From Cyanobacteria bacterium UBA947 (GTDB lineage Bacteria > Cyanobacteriota > Vampirovibrionia > Gastranaerophilales > Gastranaerophilaceae): DNA of 9,153 nucleotides. The stretch lies in the NCBI GenBank assembly GCA_002293275.1, contig DBCX01000059.1, positions 10,560 to 19,712 of the forward strand. The letters are read 5' to 3'. This document shows, piece after piece, positions 5,548 through 9,153 of this stretch. Every line of letters starts with the position of its first letter. Position 1 is the stretch's first letter. The notes under the pieces are model-generated. The model had not been told where the DNA came from and did not search any database. It saw only the letters and a program-made list of their open reading frames with translations. The translations under genes were made by a program, and so were the position numbers.

Positions 5548-7307
5548 TTGGGAGTGACCGTTGATTTAAGATGCAGTTCACGCATCTGCTGCAACGACAC
5601 TTCGCCGGGTGCATCAGCCATCAAATCTTTTGCCTGCGAGTTTTTCGGGAACGCAATAACATCGCGGATGCTGTCGGTTTTTGCCAGAAGCGCAACAAAT
5701 CTGTCCAGCCCGATGGCTAACCCTGCGTGCGGCGGCGTACCATATTTGAACGCGTTAACCATAAACCCGAATTTATTTTGGATTTCTTCCGCCGACAAAC
5801 CAAGCGCCTTAAGCACGCGCTCTTGCATTTCAGGGCAGTGGATCCGTTTTGACCCGCCGCCAAGCTCAGTGCCGTTATAAATAATATCATACGCAATCGA
5901 GCGGCAATTGCCCGGGTCAGACTCAATCTTGTCCATATCATCAGGGTTTGGCGCCGTGAACGGATGGTGAACTGACACATAACGCTCGTGCTCCTCGCTG
6001 TACTCAAACATCGGGAAGTCAACGACCCACAAAAGCGCGTGTGCGTTTTCGTCAATCAAATCCAATTTTTTACCGAAATGCAATCTGAACCGGCCGAGCA
6101 CATCAAACACAATTTTCGGTTTGTCCGCCACAAAGAACACTATATCGCCTTTGTCTGCGCCGGAGCGCCGCTGTAATTCTGCGATTTGCCCCTCATCAAG
6201 GAACTTGAACACCGGTGATTTGACCTCACCGTCGTTCATATAAGTCACCCACGCCAAGCCTTTTGCACCGAACGAAATCGCCAGATTGCGCACATCATCC
6301 ATATCTTTGCGCGAATAATCGGCAATCCCCGGAATCTTTATCGCGCGAACGGTTCCGCCCGCTTTAATCACGTCTTTAAACGGCTCAAACGTTGATGCCT
6401 CCATAATATCTGTGACATCAAACAATTCAAGTCCAAAACGCATATCAGGCCGGTCCGAACCAAACCGCTCCATCGCCTCTTTGTAGGTCAACCGCATAAA
6501 CGGCGGCTTGACGTCTACTCCCGCTGCGTTAAATCCTGCCTCTAACATCCCTTCAACCAGTGCGATTACGTCGTCTTGACCGACAAACGACATCTCCAAA
6601 TCAACCTGCGTAAACTCCGGCTGCCTGTCTGCGCGCAAATCCTCATCGCGGAAACATCTTGCAATCTGGTAATATTTTTCAAGCCCCGCGACCATCAGCA
6701 GCTGTTTAAAAATCTGCGGTGATTGCGGCAGTGCATAGAACTTGCCCTCTTGAACACGCGACGGCACAAGGTAATCACGCGCACCTTCGGGCGTTGTTTT
6801 GCACAAAATCGGCGTTTCCACCTCCAAAAATCCCTGACTGTTCAAAAAAGTGCGTGTCGCAGTCACAATATCATGACGCAACCTAAGGTTACCTAACATT
6901 TTTTCTCTGCGGATATCAAGGTAGCGGTATTTTAAGCGCACATCCTCAGACACATCACAGTCATCCAGCACAAACGGCAGCGCCTGCGCTTTTGAAAGAA
7001 TTTCAACGCTCGCCGGATACATCTCAACCTGACCTGTCGGATATTTTTCGTTATAGGTTTCTTCCGGCCGGCGCGACACCTTACCTCTTACCGTTATAAC
7101 GTACTCGGTGCGGATACCTTCAAACATTTTATGCACATCCGCGTTGACCCCGGGGTCGGCAACAATTTGGAAAAATCCCGTTCTGTCGCGAAGCTCAATA
7201 AAAATAATCCCGCCCAAATCACGGATACACGAGGCCCAGCCCGAAAGCGTTACTTCCGTGTCAATATGGTTTAAATTAAGTTCTCCGCAGTTATTCGTTT
7301 TCATCAT
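5544..7307 (-). CDS. aspS: Aspartyl-tRNA synthetase
   Basis: AspRS charges tRNA-Asp with aspartate. The 587-aa bacterial-type enzyme shows an OB-fold anticodon domain at about 1-105, then the class II catalytic core. ATPEGARDYLVPSR-like sequence is at 171-184, LPQSPQIFKQ at 193-202, and motif 2 FRDEDLRADRQPEFTQVD at 219-236. The bacterial GAD insertion is at about 290-410 and motif 3 GLAIGLDRF at 529-537. Leu31 in RDLGG sits where discriminating enzymes carry Leu and several tRNA-Asn-charging AspRSs carry His, which hints at a discriminating enzyme. No Shine-Dalgarno sequence precedes ATG 7307, but a TATAAT lies 6 nt upstream, so a leaderless mRNA is likely. The second codon is also ATG (7304). 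It heads the operon with ribF. Confidence 0.97.
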   Translation of the reverse strand: MMKTNNCGELNLNHIDTEVTLSGWASCIRDLGGIIFIELRDRTGFFQIVADPGVNADVHKMFEGIRTEYVITVRGKVSRRPEETYNEKYPTGQVEMYPASVEILSKAQALPFVLDDCDVSEDVRLKYRYLDIRREKMLGNLRLRHDIVTATRTFLNSQGFLEVETPILCKTTPEGARDYLVPSRVQEGKFYALPQSPQIFKQLLMVAGLEKYYQIARCFRDEDLRADRQPEFTQVDLEMSFVGQDDVIALVEGMLEAGFNAAGVDVKPPFMRLTYKEAMERFGSDRPDMRFGLELFDVTDIMEASTFEPFKDVIKAGGTVRAIKIPGIADYSRKDMDDVRNLAISFGAKGLAWVTYMNDGEVKSPVFKFLDEGQIAELQRRSGADKGDIVFFVADKPKIVFDVLGRFRLHFGKKLDLIDENAHALLWVVDFPMFEYSEEHERYVSVHHPFTAPNPDDMDKIESDPGNCRSIAYDIIYNGTELGGGSKRIHCPEMQERVLKALGLSAEEIQNKFGFMVNAFKYGTPPHAGLAIGLDRFVALLAKTDSIRDVIAFPKNSQAKDLMADAPGEVSLQQMRELHLKSTVTPK

Positions 7308-7313
7308 AGTTTT

Positions 7314-7319
7314 ATTATA
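7314..7319 (-). promoter_or_regulatory. -10 box of aspS, leaderless arrangement
   Basis: The minus strand reads TATAAT, then six bases, then ATG 7307. With normal spacing the transcript would begin at or next to the start codon. An overlapping GATAAT preceded by TGT (an extended -10 form) lies a few bases upstream and is an alternative. No clear -35 box is seen. Confidence 0.55.
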
Positions 7320-7340
7320 TTATCACAAACATAATCATGC

Positions 7341-7346
7341 TACAAT
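7341..7346 (+). promoter_or_regulatory. -10 box of the PPTase-like gene, leaderless arrangement
   Basis: TGC precedes TACAAT, an extended -10 pattern, and seven bases separate it from ATG 7354. No Shine-Dalgarno sequence exists in this gap. The surrounding TCATGCTACAAT matches TCATGCTATAAT at the transketolase promoter (1501-1512) in 11 of 12 bases. Confidence 0.5.
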
Positions 7347-7353
7347 TATTTGC

Positions 7354-7806
7354 ATGGAAATTTTTGTGGCAAAGGTTAAAGATTTGGCCAAAACGCAGAG
7401 TAAGGCGGGACGTGTCTTGTTAGAACGCGCGGCACGCGAGCATTACGGTTTGACTGACACGCGCGTGGAATTGCACAAAAAAAAGCCGCAATTTGTCGCT
7501 TCTGATTTGTGTTTTAGTATTTCACATTCAAAGGATTTAGTTGCGGTTTGTTTTGATAAGAACCCTGTCGGGTTTGACATCGAGAACATCACACTACTGA
7601 GGAATCTCGGGGGGCTTGCCAAGCGTTACGGGCTTAAGACAGGCGACCCGATTGAGTTTTATAAATTTTGGTGCGGGTACGAAGCCAAGTTTAAGCTTGG
7701 CCAAGACGCGCTGTTTGTAAAGTCCTTTCATATTTCTGATGATTACATGGCGGCCGTCGCGTCAATGACGGAAATTGAGTCCGAATTGAAAATAATACGT
7801 TACTAA
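7354..7806 (+). CDS. 4'-phosphopantetheinyl transferase-like protein
   Basis: Enzymes of this superfamily move the phosphopantetheine arm of CoA onto a conserved Ser of acyl or peptidyl carrier proteins. The 150-aa product has the Sfp/AcpS-type motifs in order: KKPQF at 44-48, SISHS at 55-59, VGFDIE with metal-binding Asp and Glu at 73-78, and a WCGYEAKFK segment near 107-115 replacing the usual W..KEA..K. The position normally held by Lys is Tyr, while the metal-binding Glu is kept. It is about one domain shorter than two-domain Sfp proteins, so a primary-metabolism carrier protein is a plausible substrate. The longer in-frame extension back to 7108 lies over aspS on the other strand and is rejected. 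It is divergent from aspS and its stop overlaps the next minus-strand gene by 4 bp. Confidence 0.82.
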   Translation: MEIFVAKVKDLAKTQSKAGRVLLERAAREHYGLTDTRVELHKKKPQFVASDLCFSISHSKDLVAVCFDKNPVGFDIENITLLRNLGGLAKRYGLKTGDPIEFYKFWCGYEAKFKLGQDALFVKSFHISDDYMAAVASMTEIESELKIIRY

Positions 7807-8798
7807 TTTTCTCCGACGCGGTCTTTGGCCGGTTTTTGGCCCCATTCTTTGAGCCACTGCTCGCGGTTTGCCCAATCCAGCTTTATTACATTGCCGTCGG
7901 CATCAGGGATTCTTTCCCATTCCTGACGATAAGGATAACTGCCGCCGTCATTGTTATTATAACGAACTTGAGCACCTTCGTTTTCAATTGTGTCATACGC
8001 AGGCAAGTTTCTTATCTTTTCTGCATATTTTTCATATCTTGCAGGTAATGTTATCTTTAAGCCGGTGCCCAACTGATCATCAGGACCGCCCGGTTCATCA
8101 AACTCAGCCGTTTTAGCGCCGTCGGCAAGCAGATTTTTTTCAATCAGGTCTGCCAGTGTCTTGTATTCTTCTTCTGTTTCAACTTCTTGCACTGCTATAT
8201 AATGTGCAATCTGTTTAGCAGACATACCGTTCTGGACGATGACTTCAGCTCCTTTGCCGTATAATTGACCGAGCAAATCTTGCACCTTTGTTTCCAATTC
8301 TGCATCTTTGCCGTCCTTGCCGTCGTCACCTGTGACTTTACCCAAATCTTTCCAAGCATCATCACTTTCTCCGACATAACGTTGCTGCAAAATACCGTCA
8401 ACGATTCTAAGTTCAGGTGTTTTTCCGTTTTCGCCATTCTTGCCGGCAGTACCTTTTGCACCATCGCCGCCGCTTCCGCCGCCTTGACTCAAAGTATTGA
8501 CTTTGACCTCATAGGATTTTTGGCTGTCACCAATCTCGTGGCGGTGGCGTCTTGGCCGACCGCTGCTGCTGTGAGCATGATTATCGTTATTCAAGCTCAA
8601 GCCCATCAGCGACCAGATATCACCCAAATTGTACGATGCGCTCCGGTTAAAGTTCAGCTGCGTACCGATACCCCACGACCGGAACAGCGGCATATCAAAC
8701 CCTGTTCCTCCAAAATGCGGTACAGAAAAATTCCACCCTTGCGGCATCCAGCTCAAAGAGCCAAAATTCAATCCGCTAACATTGCAGTCACAATTCAT
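7803..8798 (-). CDS. Collagen-like repeat protein, possibly surface or fibre-type
   Basis: This 331-aa protein is not recognised as a whole. Residues 1-75 are rich in Gly, Trp, Phe and Asn and begin MNCDCN. About 80-88 is basic with alternating Arg and His. Six Gly-X-Y triplets run from 110 to 127, then a short linker module (PELRIVDGILQQRYVG to WKDLGKVTG, 128-157), then three more GDD/GKD triplets at 157-165. Such 'G-K-T-P-x-L..W..LG..TG' modules between Gly-X-Y stretches occur in bacterial and phage collagen-like surface or tail proteins. Residues 166-331 are acidic and Trp/Tyr-containing with no known motif. There is no signal peptide or anchor, so surface location is inference. GGGG 8 nt upstream supports ATG 8798. 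Residues 110-165 could form a trimeric stalk. Confidence 0.85.
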   Translation of the reverse strand: MNCDCNVSGLNFGSLSWMPQGWNFSVPHFGGTGFDMPLFRSWGIGTQLNFNRSASYNLGDIWSLMGLSLNNDNHAHSSSGRPRRHRHEIGDSQKSYEVKVNTLSQGGGSGGDGAKGTAGKNGENGKTPELRIVDGILQQRYVGESDDAWKDLGKVTGDDGKDGKDAELETKVQDLLGQLYGKGAEVIVQNGMSAKQIAHYIAVQEVETEEEYKTLADLIEKNLLADGAKTAEFDEPGGPDDQLGTGLKITLPARYEKYAEKIRNLPAYDTIENEGAQVRYNNNDGGSYPYRQEWERIPDADGNVIKLDWANREQWLKEWGQKPAKDRVGEN

Positions 8799-8803
8799 AA
8801 TTA

Positions 8804-8835
8804 ATTCCCCGTTTATTTCATTCCCCGTATATTTA
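8804..8835. repeat. Two tandem 16-bp direct repeats upstream of the collagen-like gene
   Basis: Copies 8804-8819 and 8820-8835 begin ATTCCCCGT and agree in 14 of 16 bases. On the minus strand each copy carries ACGGGGAAT. The copy nearest the gene supplies the Shine-Dalgarno GGGG for ATG 8798. The second copy, 16 bp further upstream, has no start codon of its own. Confidence 0.7.
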
Positions 8836-8911
8836 TATAAAGTGCATGTAGATACAAGGATTGCCTTTTAATGAGGGAACCTGTTTACATTTTGTTACAA
8901 ATCTTTGTAAA

Positions 8912-9153
8912 TCAAGCGTCCGGCAGATAAGTACCGCGCTCTAACATCAGCGGGTATGGGTGGCATTGCACGCAAGGGATATCTTCTCTTGCCGGCACCT
9001 GACCCTTGAGCATCTTTTTCGTGTACATAATATCAGGATGGTTTAATGTCTTCATCAAGCCATCTTTAAACACGTTTGGTTTATAAATAGAAAAATGGTT
9101 GCAGCAGCACCCCAGCATTGAACCGTCAAAACTTATTTGAGGGCACTCAAAAA
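8912..9153 (-). CDS. C-terminal part of a radical SAM protein with SPASM domain (cut by window edge)
   Basis: Only the last 79 residues are present. The gene runs off the right edge, and its start lies beyond 9153. The visible part opens with FECPQISFDGSMLGCCC, the SPASM-type pattern in which a Cys-Pro precedes an Asp-Gly turn and then a Cys cluster. About 50 residues later comes CVQC. SPASM domains bind auxiliary iron-sulfur clusters in radical SAM enzymes that modify peptides or other substrates. The radical SAM CxxxCxxC core would be upstream and is not seen, so the enzyme assignment is inference from the SPASM part. The ending RGTYLPDA is followed by a TGA stop. A 113-bp gap separates it from the collagen-like gene, which reads in the same direction. 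Confidence 0.75.
   Translation of the reverse strand, partial: FECPQISFDGSMLGCCCNHFSIYKPNVFKDGLMKTLNHPDIMYTKKMLKGQVPAREDIPCVQCHPYPLMLERGTYLPDA

Noticed and set aside
7108..7353. Longer N-terminus for the PPTase-like protein
   Set aside because: It would run antisense through aspS and through both promoters. ATG 7354 begins where family similarity begins.
8265..8804. 179-aa plus-strand open frame
   Set aside because: It lies wholly antisense to the collagen-like gene, which has clear repeats and a ribosome site. The frame's composition looks like a shadow.
8884..8911. Inverted repeat TTACAAA/TTTGTAA as a terminator of the SPASM gene
   Set aside because: The stem is AT-rich with a 2-nt loop and no U-tract follows on the minus strand. 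It may be a chance palindrome or a protein site.

Overview
The window is ordinary bacterial chromosome with dense, short-spaced genes on both strands. It holds one tRNA, eight complete or nearly complete protein genes and one gene cut by the right edge. Bacterial markers are a bacterial-type AspRS with a GAD insertion, a fused RibF, FtsE/FtsX, and a long-variable-arm tRNA-Tyr with encoded CCA. The mix (lone transketolase C-terminal half, FtsEX with a degenerate receiver protein, HEAT-like protein with a Tyr/Pro-rich head, collagen-like protein with a Cys-rich N-terminus) reminds me of uncultured gut Cyanobacteria-related lineages (Gastranaerophilales/Melainabacteria). That placement is a low-confidence impression, not something the sequence proves.

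Layout. (1) 27-144: tRNA-Tyr(GUA) followed by a hairpin terminator that works in both directions. (2) 168-1367, minus strand: an unrecognised HEAT-like protein with a low-complexity N-terminal half. (3) 1507-4765, plus strand: a compact four-gene operon of transketolase C-terminal subunit, ftsE, ftsX and a degenerate receiver-domain protein. Junctions are a 4-nt overlap, an 8-nt overlap and a 12-nt gap. (4) 4732-7307, minus strand: aspS then ribF, joined by an ATGA overlap. The ribF 3' end overlaps the 3' end of the plus-strand operon by 34 bp. (5) 7354-7806, plus strand: a small 4'-phosphopantetheinyl transferase-like gene, divergent from aspS across only 46 bp. (6) 7803-8798, minus strand: a collagen-like, possibly surface or fibre-type protein. 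(7) 8912-9153, minus strand: the C-terminal SPASM part of a probable radical SAM enzyme.

How the genes relate. FtsE and FtsX form an ABC-type complex that controls peptidoglycan hydrolysis at division. The downstream degenerate receiver protein is the best candidate for an undescribed partner, because it is in the same transcript and lacks the phospho-acceptor Asp. The transketolase half is separated from its obligate N-terminal half and is translationally coupled to ftsE. aspS/ribF and the PPTase-like gene are housekeeping genes for charging Asp-tRNA, making FMN/FAD, and activating carrier proteins. Several promoters lie so close to the start codons that leaderless or very short-leader mRNAs are likely. 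I see no CRISPR array, insertion sequence, phage module or attachment site.
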